A stretch of 64,000 bases of DNA from LLD-282 sp964395835. Lineage in GTDB: Bacteria > Pseudomonadota > Gammaproteobacteria > Berkiellales > Berkiellaceae. Location of the stretch: contig CAYNBJ010000003.1 of the NCBI GenBank assembly GCA_964395835.1, positions 1-64,000 on the forward strand, written 5' to 3'. Each line of letters begins with the position of its first letter. The stretch's first letter is position 1. Under the pieces are notes generated by a model. It did no database searches. It had not been told where the DNA came from and saw only the letters and a list, made by a program, of their open reading frames with translations. The position numbers and the translations under genes were made by a program. Below are positions 44,032 to 52,193 of this stretch, in pieces.

Positions 44032-44361
44032 ATGATTGTTTTATATTACATTGAAAAAGAAGGTCATTTATGCTCCCAAGCGTTCAATGATTCGAGTGAT
44101 TATAGAGAAATTTGGGATTTTGTAAAAACACTAGGCCCCTTTTATGCACAGATGCATTTGTACTCCTCTTGCCATCAGCGCATTGAACATCAACAGGGGC
44201 TGTGTTGCTATACTCGCCTATATTTGTTGGCTCGTTCTCGAATGTCTCCTCAGCAATGGCGTCATTTGCGGATCCAGCGCCTGACATCCTGTGAACGCAA
44301 AAAATCCTCTTCTAAAACATTCGCGGTGAATAGCGCCTCTTTTGTTCTTAAAAAAAACTGA
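44032..44361 (+). CDS. doubtful small ORF, partly antisense to PAP2 gene
   Basis: 109 codons starting 51 bases after the effector gene. The first 76 codons fill the otherwise empty space 44032-44261 with codon use like that of neighbouring genes and contain five cysteines; the last 33 codons are antisense to the end of the PAP2 gene. There is no ribosome site close to the ATG. No family is recognised. It may be a real small protein or a decayed fragment. Confidence 0.3.
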   Translation: MIVLYYIEKEGHLCSQAFNDSSDYREIWDFVKTLGPFYAQMHLYSSCHQRIEHQQGLCCYTRLYLLARSRMSPQQWRHLRIQRLTSCERKKSSSKTFAVNSASFVLKKN

Positions 44362-45005
44362 ATGATTGTAGAGAGCGCTTTATACCAATAGTACCCTAAG
44401 GTGTAGCCCACTATGATATCGCTGAAAGCGTGTGCACCTGCAATCATTCGAGGTAAACACAAGAGTATCGATAGGCAAAAGATGCGCAATAAAGCTCGTC
44501 GATGTGACAACATATCGTGACATACAGAGTAAAAAAAACCATAAATAAGAGCATGCCCGCTCGGAAAAGACGTGATTGCAAAGACCTTAGCAGTGTGATG
44601 GAATTTTGATAAATTCACTATGAGCGGATATCTGAGCGATGGTGAACTTCTAGCCAGTTCAGGGGAGTTTTCTAGCAGCCTCATCAATTGAAAGCCGATT
44701 TCATACCATATTGCTAAAATGATTGTAAACATGATAGTAGACATCAGATTTTTTGATTTTTTCCAATATAAGATAAAAACTACCGAGGTCACAAAAATGA
44801 GATTGAACATATTTTCATAAGGACTGTTACAGATTCCCCAAAATGCTTTATACCAGCGAGGCGCGTACGCAAGATGACCATTGAGGATACAGAAAATCCA
44901 ATAATCTACGTGTTGAGAAAAAAGAATATAAAATCCTATAAGAAATAATATATGAAAACCGTTAAAAAATTTAGACATAGATGAGTATCCCCTCATTGGA
45001 ATCAT
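44262..45005 (-). CDS. PAP2-family membrane phosphatase
   Basis: 247 residues with about six membrane helices. The three phosphatase motifs are visible: RSSPSLRYP (a form of KxxxxxxRP, with arginine first), SFPSGHALIYG, and RMIAGAHAFSDIIVG (a form of SRxxxxxHxxxD). Such enzymes remove phosphate from undecaprenyl diphosphate, phosphatidylglycerol phosphate or lipid A; the substrate is not clear. A start at 44978 (MSKFFNG) preceded by GAGGGG is also possible. The start lies close to the grpE promoter region, divergent. Confidence 0.78.
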   Translation of the reverse strand: MIPMRGYSSMSKFFNGFHILFLIGFYILFSQHVDYWIFCILNGHLAYAPRWYKAFWGICNSPYENMFNLIFVTSVVFILYWKKSKNLMSTIMFTIILAIWYEIGFQLMRLLENSPELARSSPSLRYPLIVNLSKFHHTAKVFAITSFPSGHALIYGFFYSVCHDMLSHRRALLRIFCLSILLCLPRMIAGAHAFSDIIVGYTLGYYWYKALSTIIQFFLRTKEALFTANVLEEDFLRSQDVRRWIRK

Positions 45006-45088
45006 CGATCTATTTTTTAGGTCGATGATTTGTATTGACTGTTTTATCGGTGATCAAGCAAAAAAAATGCCAAATCTCAGAAAAATCT

Positions 45089-45116
45089 CTTGAAAAAATA
45101 AAAAAAAACACCATAT
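45089..45116 (+). promoter_or_regulatory. heat-shock (sigma-32) promoter of grpE
   Basis: CTTGAAA at 45089-45095, a 13-base spacer, and CACCATAT at 45109-45116, against the RpoH consensus CTTGAAA-N(11-15)-CCCCATNT: only one mismatch. It lies 33 bases upstream of the grpE start chosen here, inside the longer reading frame that was rejected. Confidence 0.75.
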
Positions 45117-45148
45117 CAATAAAAATAAAAATTTTTGAGGCGAATAAT

Positions 45149-45721
45149 ATGCAAGAAGAAACACAGACACTCCACAGCTCATTTCAGGAAGAGCTTCTTC
45201 AGGATGCTCAAAATTCTTCAGGTAACACTGCAGATCAAAGCACCATCATTGAAGAAATGAAGATACAGATTCAGCAGCTAGAGCAAGCGCTCTCTGCAAG
45301 CCAAGATGAGAATGTGAGGGCGCAAGCGAATCTGATGAATGCGCTTAAACGTAAAGATACAGAAAAAGATCAAGCAGTTCGTTATGGACAAACTGATTTT
45401 TTTAAAGAATTTATCTTTGTTCTCGATAGTTTTGATGGAGCGGTCATCAGTTTGCAAAAAACATCAGGAGATCATTGTGAAGTCGTTTCTGGTTTGAAGT
45501 TAATTCAAGAACAAATGCAGCAGCTTTTAGTCAAATTTCATTTAGAAGTGCTGGAGCCTCAACCAGGCGATCTCTTTAATCCACATATTGCAGAGGCGAT
45601 GTCTATTCAGAGTTCTCAAGACCATCTAGATAACAGTATCTTATATGTTGTTCAAAAGGGATATAGATTGCACGATCGTGTTTTAAGACCAGCACGTGTG
45701 ATTGTGGTAAAAAATAATTAA
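45149..45721 (+). CDS. grpE: nucleotide exchange factor GrpE
   Basis: Releases ADP from DnaK. 190 residues from 45149, where GAGG lies about eight bases upstream; an upstream in-frame start at 45035 would include the heat-shock promoter and an atypical Lys-rich leader. An acidic start is followed by a long coiled coil (IQQLEQALSASQDENVRAQA) and the beta-domain with FNPHIAEAMS and YRLHDRVLRPARVIV. It heads the chaperone group grpE-dnaK-dnaJ. Confidence 0.93.
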   Translation: MQEETQTLHSSFQEELLQDAQNSSGNTADQSTIIEEMKIQIQQLEQALSASQDENVRAQANLMNALKRKDTEKDQAVRYGQTDFFKEFIFVLDSFDGAVISLQKTSGDHCEVVSGLKLIQEQMQQLLVKFHLEVLEPQPGDLFNPHIAEAMSIQSSQDHLDNSILYVVQKGYRLHDRVLRPARVIVVKNN

Positions 45722-45739
45722 AAAACGATATGTTATAGT

Positions 45740-45767
45740 CTTGAATTTTGAGAAAGACGCCCCAACT
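45740..45767 (+). promoter_or_regulatory. heat-shock (sigma-32) promoter of dnaK
   Basis: CTTGAAT at 45740-45746, a 13-base spacer, and CCCCAACT at 45760-45767, one mismatch in each box compared with the RpoH consensus. It lies in the grpE-dnaK spacer, 40 bases before the dnaK start, so dnaK has its own heat-shock promoter. Confidence 0.75.
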
Positions 45768-45806
45768 AACATAAATATAAAGATTTAAATTTTGGAGAAT
45801 AACATT

Positions 45807-47705
45807 ATGGCATCAGTAAATCCTGTAGGAATTGACTTAGGTACAACAAACTCTTGTATAGCCATTCGTATTGATGGCGTTGTCAAGGTCATTCCTAATG
45901 ATTTGGGCGCAAATACTACTCCCTCTGTGATTGGTTTTGCCGCTGAAGAAACTCTTGTCGGAGATCTGGCAAAAAGACAAGCAGTGACCAATCCACAAAA
46001 TACTTTTTTTGGAGTGAAAAGACTGATTGGTCGTCAATTTAACGATTCTGCTATTGAAAAACATAAACTGCCTTACAAAGTGGTCTCAGCAGATAACGGC
46101 GATGCATGGGTGGAAGCAAATGGCAAAAAAATGGCTCCACAGCAAATCTCTGCATATGTTCTGATGAAGATGAAAAAAGTTGCTGAAGATTATCTTGGTC
46201 AACCTGTGACAGACGCTGTGATTACAGTTCCTGCATATTTTAATGACGCTCAAAGACAGGCAACAAAAGATGCAGGAAAAATTGCAGGATTAAATGTCAT
46301 TCGTATTATCAATGAGCCAACAGCAGCTGCCTTAGCTTATGGTTTAGATAAGAAAAAAGGTGATTCTATTTTAGCTGTCTACGATCTAGGGGGCGGAACA
46401 TTTGATATTTCTATTATTGAAATGACAAATGTTGATGGAGAAACTCAGTTTGAAGTCCTATCTACAAACGGAGATACACATTTAGGTGGTGAAGACTTTG
46501 ATGAAACCTTAATGGAGTTTTTGATTTCTGAGTTTAAAAAAGAAACAGGAATCGATTTGCATAAAGATTCTATTGCGATTCAACGTTTGAAAGAGGCTGC
46601 AGAAAAAGCAAAAATTGAATTGTCTTCCCGTGAGCAAACAGATATCAATCTTCCATACATCACTGCGGATGCTTCAGGCCCGAAACATCTTATGCAAAAA
46701 ATCACACGCGCTAAATTAGAATCTTTAGTGGCAAATTTAATCGAGCGTTCTTTAGAGCCATGTAGAATTGCTTTACGCGATGCAGGAAAGAGTATTGATC
46801 AAATTGATGAGATTCTCCTTGTTGGTGGTCAAACTCGTATGCCAAAAGTCCGTGAAGCGGTCCAAGAATTTTTCAAAAAAGAGCCAAGAAAAGATGTGAA
46901 TCCAGATGAGGCAGTGGCTGTCGGTGCTGCAATTCAGGGTGCGGTTTTATCTGGTGCTATCAATGATGTGTTGCTCCTAGATGTGACGCCACTTTCTTTG
47001 GGAATTGAGACCATGGGTGGAGTGATGACAAAGCTGATCGAGAAAAATACGACGATTCCAACTCGGAAATCCCAAATTTTCTCTACAGCAGAAAATAATC
47101 AAACAACGGTCACTATTCGAGTTTTTCAAGGCGAACGTGAAATTGCTGTGAAAAATAAACTATTGGGTCAGTTTGATTTGGCTGATATTTCAGCAGCACC
47201 ACGTGGCACCCCACAAATTGAAGTGTCATTTGATATTGATGCAAATGGAATTTTAAATGTTTCCGCTCAAGATAAAGCAACCGGTAAAAAGCATTCTATT
47301 GTTGTGAAAGCTTCGAGCGGATTAAGTGAATCTGAAATTGATCAAATGATTAAAGATGCGCAGCTTCATGAAGCAGAAGACAAAAAATTCCAAGAGCTCG
47401 TGCAAGCTAGAAATCAAGCCGATCATATGATTCATACTGTGGAGCGTTCATTGAGTGATATTGGTGATAAAATTCAAGCCGATCAGAAAGATCAGATTAT
47501 GAATCTCGTATCTGCTTTGAAAGATGCAATTAAAACAGAAGATAAAGAACGCATCGAAAAAGAAACCCAGCTTTTATCCGATGCTTATCAGGCTGTTGCC
47601 GCACAATTTGGTGCAGGGGCTCAAGCAGATCAGCATGCGTCTCAAAGTTCAGATCAAGCGCAAGCAGATAATGTAGTCGACGCTGATTTTGAAGAAAAAT
47701 CATAA
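45807..47705 (+). CDS. dnaK: molecular chaperone DnaK (Hsp70)
   Basis: An ATP-driven chaperone for protein folding. 632 residues; the start at 45807 has GGAG ten bases upstream and gives the normal N-terminus ASVNPVGIDLGTTNSC. The ATPase domain (AVYDLGGGTFDISI, LVGGQTRMPKV), the substrate-binding domain from about residue 390 and the acidic tail ending VVDADFEEKS are complete. It is transcribed from its own sigma-32 promoter and probably also from that of grpE. Confidence 0.98.
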   Translation: MASVNPVGIDLGTTNSCIAIRIDGVVKVIPNDLGANTTPSVIGFAAEETLVGDLAKRQAVTNPQNTFFGVKRLIGRQFNDSAIEKHKLPYKVVSADNGDAWVEANGKKMAPQQISAYVLMKMKKVAEDYLGQPVTDAVITVPAYFNDAQRQATKDAGKIAGLNVIRIINEPTAAALAYGLDKKKGDSILAVYDLGGGTFDISIIEMTNVDGETQFEVLSTNGDTHLGGEDFDETLMEFLISEFKKETGIDLHKDSIAIQRLKEAAEKAKIELSSREQTDINLPYITADASGPKHLMQKITRAKLESLVANLIERSLEPCRIALRDAGKSIDQIDEILLVGGQTRMPKVREAVQEFFKKEPRKDVNPDEAVAVGAAIQGAVLSGAINDVLLLDVTPLSLGIETMGGVMTKLIEKNTTIPTRKSQIFSTAENNQTTVTIRVFQGEREIAVKNKLLGQFDLADISAAPRGTPQIEVSFDIDANGILNVSAQDKATGKKHSIVVKASSGLSESEIDQMIKDAQLHEAEDKKFQELVQARNQADHMIHTVERSLSDIGDKIQADQKDQIMNLVSALKDAIKTEDKERIEKETQLLSDAYQAVAAQFGAGAQADQHASQSSDQAQADNVVDADFEEKS

Positions 47706-47744
47706 TTTGAGATTTTCACAGTCTTTATTTAAAAATTTTTGATG

Positions 47745-47778
47745 ACTAGCCATAATGATCACATTCATTATGGCTAGT
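47745..47778 (+). terminator. 14-bp hairpin between dnaK and dnaJ
   Basis: ACTAGCCATAATGA at 47745-47758 is the exact reverse complement of 47765-47778, with a 6-base loop. The following bases are GTGTTATTATT, without a proper T-run. It may weaken read-through into dnaJ or stabilise the upstream mRNA. Confidence 0.6.
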
Positions 47779-47813
47779 GTGTTATTATTAAGGCAAAAAA
47801 CAGGGCTATATTT

Positions 47814-48953
47814 ATGAGTCAGAAAGATTTTTATGAAGTTCTTGGCGTTAGCAGAGATGCTTCTATCGAAGAAATAAAAAAAGCTTATAAAAAATTAGCG
47901 ATTAAGCACCATCCAGATAAAAATCGAGATAATCCAGAACAGGCAGCTGAAAAGTTCAAAGAAATTACTCAAGCTTATGAAACTCTGAGCGATCCGAAAA
48001 AGAAACAATACTACGATCAAATGGGCCATGCTGGGTTCCAAGGTGGTGGTTTTGGTGGCGCAGGTTCTACTGAAGGTTTTGGTGATATTTTTGACAGTGT
48101 TTTTAAAGAGTTCTTTGGAGCAGGCGCTGCTGGTCAACAGCGACGTTCACGCACTGATGGGCAGCGTGGTTCTGATTTGATATACAGATTAGAAATTAGT
48201 TTAGAAGAGGCTTTATTAGGAACGAGTGTTGATATTCAAATTCGTGTGCCTTCGACATGCGCGGATTGTCAAGGCACTGGTAGCCAATCCAAATCTAAAC
48301 CGACGAGCTGTCATTACTGTCAGGGAACAGGACAGTTACGCATGCAACAAGGTTTTTTTTCTATACAGCAGCCTTGTCATTATTGTCAGGGTCAAGGTTC
48401 TGTCATCAAAGATCCATGTAAATCGTGTAAAGGCAGCGGTCGTAAAGAAAAAGAACAAAAATTGAGCGTTCAAGTTCCTGCAGGTGTCAATGAGGGCGAT
48501 AGATTACGCCTTTCTGGAAAAGGCGAAGCGGGTATTCATGGTGGCTCTGCTGGTGATTTGTATATTGAAGTCCATCTCAAAAAACATGCTCTTTTTCAAA
48601 GAGAAGGGAGAAACTTAAATATTGAAGTGCCCATCTCTTTTTCTTTAGCAGCTCTTGGAGGTGTGATTTCTGTTCCGAGTCTGAAAGGGCCCGTTGAGCT
48701 TAAAATTCCAGCAGGGACGCAAACTCATAAAATCTTCAAAATACACGGGTATGGTGTTCCAGGAAATAATCGTCATATAGCAGGGGATTTATTTTGTCGC
48801 GTGATTGTCGAGACACCATCACATCTGTCGCAAGAACAGCGCGCACTGTTTGAGAAATTAAGTACTTTGTCACATGAAAGCCACTCGCCTTTAGAACACT
48901 CTTGGCTTGCCAAGATGAAAGATTTTTTGTCAAAAATTGCAAAAAAGTCGTAG
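47814..48953 (+). CDS. dnaJ: co-chaperone DnaJ (Hsp40)
   Basis: Delivers substrates to DnaK and stimulates its ATPase. 379 residues: J domain with HHPDKN near residue 33, a Gly/Phe-rich linker (GGFGGAGSTEGFGDIFD), four zinc-binding repeats (CADCQGTG, CHYCQGTG, CHYCQGQG, CKSCKGSG), and the C-terminal substrate domain. It follows dnaK after 108 bases holding a strong hairpin. Confidence 0.97.
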   Translation: MSQKDFYEVLGVSRDASIEEIKKAYKKLAIKHHPDKNRDNPEQAAEKFKEITQAYETLSDPKKKQYYDQMGHAGFQGGGFGGAGSTEGFGDIFDSVFKEFFGAGAAGQQRRSRTDGQRGSDLIYRLEISLEEALLGTSVDIQIRVPSTCADCQGTGSQSKSKPTSCHYCQGTGQLRMQQGFFSIQQPCHYCQGQGSVIKDPCKSCKGSGRKEKEQKLSVQVPAGVNEGDRLRLSGKGEAGIHGGSAGDLYIEVHLKKHALFQREGRNLNIEVPISFSLAALGGVISVPSLKGPVELKIPAGTQTHKIFKIHGYGVPGNNRHIAGDLFCRVIVETPSHLSQEQRALFEKLSTLSHESHSPLEHSWLAKMKDFLSKIAKKS

Positions 48954-49141
48954 TCGGTTTTACTAAGCTATTTCTGTCGAAATAAAGCTCGGTTAAAATC
49001 GACAATTCGGTTTTAAACATGTGGTAAGATAGTGACAGCCGGTCAGAGACCTATTATGATGCATTTTAGGTTTCTATCTTGGATTTTAAATTTTTCTAAA
49101 ACCATCATCTGTACAGGATGTTTTTATACAGGGGTATAATA

Positions 49142-49636
49142 ATGGCAATGCAACGTTTTCCGATGACTCAAGAAGGCGCAGATCTTCTGCGACTAGAGCT
49201 TGATCGTTTAAAAAATACTGAAAGAAAAAGAATCATTCAAGCGATCTCTGATGCAAGGGAATTGGGTGATTTAAAAGAAAATGCAGAATATCATGCAGCT
49301 AAAGAAGAGCAATTTTTTATAGAAAGCAGGATTAATGAACTTGAAGGTAAATTATCCGCTGCACAGATTATTGATATTTCTAATATTGAAAATGATGGAA
49401 AAGTCATTTTTGGATCGACTGTTGAACTCACACGTTATGATTCTGAGACAGGGCAGGAGCGTGTAGAGCGCTTTAAAATTGTGGGCGATGATGAAGTGGA
49501 TGTGAAAGCAAATAAGATTTCTATTCATTCTCCTTTGGCAAGAGCCATTATTGGAAAATCCGCAGGAGATGATATCGAGCTCAGAGCTCCATCAGGAGAT
49601 GTTGAGTATCATATTGTATCAGTTTCATATCACTAA
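49142..49636 (+). CDS. greA: transcription elongation factor GreA
   Basis: Rescues backtracked RNA polymerase by stimulating transcript cleavage. 164 residues from 49142, where AGGGG lies about eight bases upstream; the frame from 49118 adds eight unrelated residues. The N-terminal coiled coil holds the acidic tip LGDLKENAEYHAAKEEQ, and the C-terminal domain ends with GDVEYHIVSVSY. In relatives rlmE and ftsH follow, as here. Confidence 0.96.
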   Translation: MAMQRFPMTQEGADLLRLELDRLKNTERKRIIQAISDARELGDLKENAEYHAAKEEQFFIESRINELEGKLSAAQIIDISNIENDGKVIFGSTVELTRYDSETGQERVERFKIVGDDEVDVKANKISIHSPLARAIIGKSAGDDIELRAPSGDVEYHIVSVSYH

Positions 49637-49644
49637 GGATTGCA

Positions 49645-50253
49645 ATGAACTGGTGGGTAGAGCGACAAAAAAAAGATATTTTTGTTAAAAAAAGAAAAGC
49701 AGCAAACTATCATTCGCGCGCTGCTTTTAAATTGATAGATTTGATAGAAAAATATCAATTAAAGAAATATATCCAAGGTCCTGTTGTTGATCTTGGAGCA
49801 GCGCCTGGGGGCTGGGCACAAATTCTTCGACAGTCTTTCCCTAAACAGAAAGTTCTGGCGTGTGACTTATTACCCTTAGAAGCCGTTGAAAATGTTTCTT
49901 TTATACAAGGGGATTTTACAACACCAGAGATTCAGCAGGTTCTTTTAGATTCATTAGAGGGCGAAAGAGTACATGCAATTTTTTCTGATATGGCTCCTAA
50001 TTTATCAGGACATCCTCTTGTCGATCATGGGAAATTAGAATATATATCCGATCATGTGCTGAGTTTTGCGCAGAATACTCTCAAAAATAAAGGCTGGCTG
50101 ATTCAAAAAATCTTTCATGGACCCTCATTTGAGATTATTATTAAAAATTACCGGCCATTTTTTCGTAAGATCTCATTTTTTAAGCCCGAAGCTTCTCGTA
50201 AAGAGTCGGCTGAGATTTATATGATAGCCGAAGATTTTAAGAGTAATAAATAG
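49645..50253 (+). CDS. rlmE: 23S rRNA (uridine(2552)-2'-O)-methyltransferase
   Basis: RlmE (FtsJ) methylates the ribose of U2552 in the A-loop of 23S rRNA, a late step of 50S assembly. 202 residues with RKAANYHSRAAFKLIDL (catalytic Lys), VVDLGAAPGGWAQIL, the aspartate in FSDMAPNLSGH, and the lysine of WLIQKIFHG. It lies eight bases after greA. Confidence 0.95.
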   Translation: MNWWVERQKKDIFVKKRKAANYHSRAAFKLIDLIEKYQLKKYIQGPVVDLGAAPGGWAQILRQSFPKQKVLACDLLPLEAVENVSFIQGDFTTPEIQQVLLDSLEGERVHAIFSDMAPNLSGHPLVDHGKLEYISDHVLSFAQNTLKNKGWLIQKIFHGPSFEIIIKNYRPFFRKISFFKPEASRKESAEIYMIAEDFKSNK

Positions 50254-50332
50254 AATTAGGCAATAGTGCTTTTCAAAGTCTACTATTACTAATAAATAGT
50301 GAATATTCAAATCCTGAAAGGGGGGATTCAAA

Positions 50333-52171
50333 TTGAATGACCTGATTAAAAATATCATTCTCTGGCTAGCTATTGGTCTCATTTTTTTATCTGCCTTCTC
50401 AGGAATTGGACCTGGGCCTCGGCAGGCAAAAACCCTCACTTTTGATGAGTTTTTGCACCATGTGCAAAACAAAGATGTGCTCGATGCTGAATTCGATCAG
50501 AATGTAATTCGAGGGCAGCTCCAAGATCGTAGTGATTATTTGACAGTGATTCCACCGATTAGTGGCAAGCTGCTTGATAGCCTAATTGAAAAAAATGTTA
50601 AAGTGATTGCTAAAAAACCCGAGCAACCATCTTTGTTGATGAATATGTTCATTAGTTGGTTCCCGGTTCTTCTTTTTATTTTTGCTTATTACTATTTTCT
50701 TGTGCGGAATTTGCAAGGCGGTATGGGCGGCAAAGGAGGTGCTTTTTCTTTTGGTAAATCGCGAGCTCGAATGCTGGAAGATGATCAAATTAAAGTGACC
50801 TTTGCTGATGTCGCTGGTGTAGATGAAGCCAAACAAGAGGTTCAAGAGCTTGTGGATTTTTTGCGTAATCCTCAAAAATTTCAGGCAATTGGCGGCAAGA
50901 TTCCTAAGGGTGTTCTCATGGTGGGACAGCCAGGAACAGGAAAAACTCTCTTGGCTAAAGCGATTGCAGGAGAGGCGAAGGTTCCATTTTTCTCGATTTC
51001 TGGTTCTGATTTCGTCGAAATGTTCGTAGGTGTCGGTGCATCTAGAGTTCGAGATATGTTTGAACAGGCAAGAAAACATGCGCCTTGTATTATTTTTATA
51101 GATGAGATTGATGCCGTTGGTCGTCATAGAGGAGGCGGATATGGTGGAGGCCATGATGAAAGAGAGCAGACGCTGAATCAGCTTCTTGTTGAAATGGATG
51201 GTTTTGAAGGGCATGAAGGTATTATCGTGATTGCAGCTACGAATAGACCTGATGTTTTAGATAAGGCTCTTTTACGCCCAGGTCGTTTTGATCGGCGTGT
51301 GACAGTTGGTCTACCAGATCTCAAGGGAAGAACGGATATTTTGCAAGTGCATTTGAAAAAAATACAGCTTGATGAAACGATTGAACCCGCCGTAATTGCA
51401 AGAGGCACACCGGGGTTTTCTGGAGCTGATTTGGCCAATTTAGTGAACGAAGCTGCTTTATTTGCAGCACGTGAAGATCGCGCTAAGGTCACGATGAAAG
51501 ATCTTGATCATGCACGTGATAAAATTATTATGGGGCCAGAGCGTCGCTCTCTTGTGATGTCAGAATATGAACGACGTTTGACTGCTTATCATGAAGCCGG
51601 CCATACAGTCGTCGGACTCTTTGTTCCTCAACATGATCCCGTTTATAAAGTGACAATTATTCCACGAGCACAGGCTTTAGGTGTAACTATGTATCTACCT
51701 GAGGCAGATCGTTATTCGATTTCGAAAAGGGGCTTAGCTTCCAAACTGGCAACTTTATATGGCGGGCGTATTGCTGAGGAGCTTATTTTTGGTTCTGATG
51801 AGGTGACCACAGGGGCCTCTAATGATATTGAAAAAGCAACAGAAATCGCAAGAAATATGGTAACTCGTTGGGGCCTTTCTGAGAAACTCGGACCTTTAAA
51901 CTATGTTGAAGAGCAGGGAGAAGCTTTTCTAGGACGGCCAGCGGCACAGCGAAAAGAGGTGTCAGATCAAACAAGTGTTCAAATTGATCAAGAAGTGAGA
52001 GCGATTATTGATAGTGCTTATCAAGAATCGAAAACCATCTTGATGCGTGAACATGCCCTTCTTGAAGCAATGTCACAAGAGTTGCTGGCTAAAGAAACAC
52101 TAGATAAAGATGAAATTTTAGAACTTGTTCGTCAGTATGGGACACAGGCACCACTTGATTTGGTAAAATAA
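50333..52171 (+). CDS. ftsH: ATP-dependent zinc metalloprotease FtsH
   Basis: A membrane-anchored AAA+ protease that removes damaged membrane proteins and, in enterics, LpxC and sigma-32. 612 residues. Two N-terminal membrane helices flank a periplasmic domain; then Walker A GQPGTGKT (usually GPPGTGKT), Walker B IIFIDEIDAVG and the zinc site HEAGH. The start is TTG: the nearby ATG at 50337 is out of frame and meets a stop after two codons, while GGGGGGA lies just upstream of the TTG. It follows rlmE; folP, usually next, is missing and glmM follows. Confidence 0.96.
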   Translation: MNDLIKNIILWLAIGLIFLSAFSGIGPGPRQAKTLTFDEFLHHVQNKDVLDAEFDQNVIRGQLQDRSDYLTVIPPISGKLLDSLIEKNVKVIAKKPEQPSLLMNMFISWFPVLLFIFAYYYFLVRNLQGGMGGKGGAFSFGKSRARMLEDDQIKVTFADVAGVDEAKQEVQELVDFLRNPQKFQAIGGKIPKGVLMVGQPGTGKTLLAKAIAGEAKVPFFSISGSDFVEMFVGVGASRVRDMFEQARKHAPCIIFIDEIDAVGRHRGGGYGGGHDEREQTLNQLLVEMDGFEGHEGIIVIAATNRPDVLDKALLRPGRFDRRVTVGLPDLKGRTDILQVHLKKIQLDETIEPAVIARGTPGFSGADLANLVNEAALFAAREDRAKVTMKDLDHARDKIIMGPERRSLVMSEYERRLTAYHEAGHTVVGLFVPQHDPVYKVTIIPRAQALGVTMYLPEADRYSISKRGLASKLATLYGGRIAEELIFGSDEVTTGASNDIEKATEIARNMVTRWGLSEKLGPLNYVEEQGEAFLGRPAAQRKEVSDQTSVQIDQEVRAIIDSAYQESKTILMREHALLEAMSQELLAKETLDKDEILELVRQYGTQAPLDLVK

Positions 52172-52193
52172 TTCTAAAGGAGCGGAGATAGAA

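Noticed and set aside
48954..49141. Short repeats containing CGGTTTTA and an imperfect hairpin between dnaJ and greA
   Set aside because: The stems are short and the loops long; there is no T-run and no clear regular spacing, so no element could be supported.
50582..51214. A 210-codon minus-strand frame inside ftsH
   Set aside because: It is antisense to the highly conserved AAA domain of ftsH, with no ribosome site or motif.
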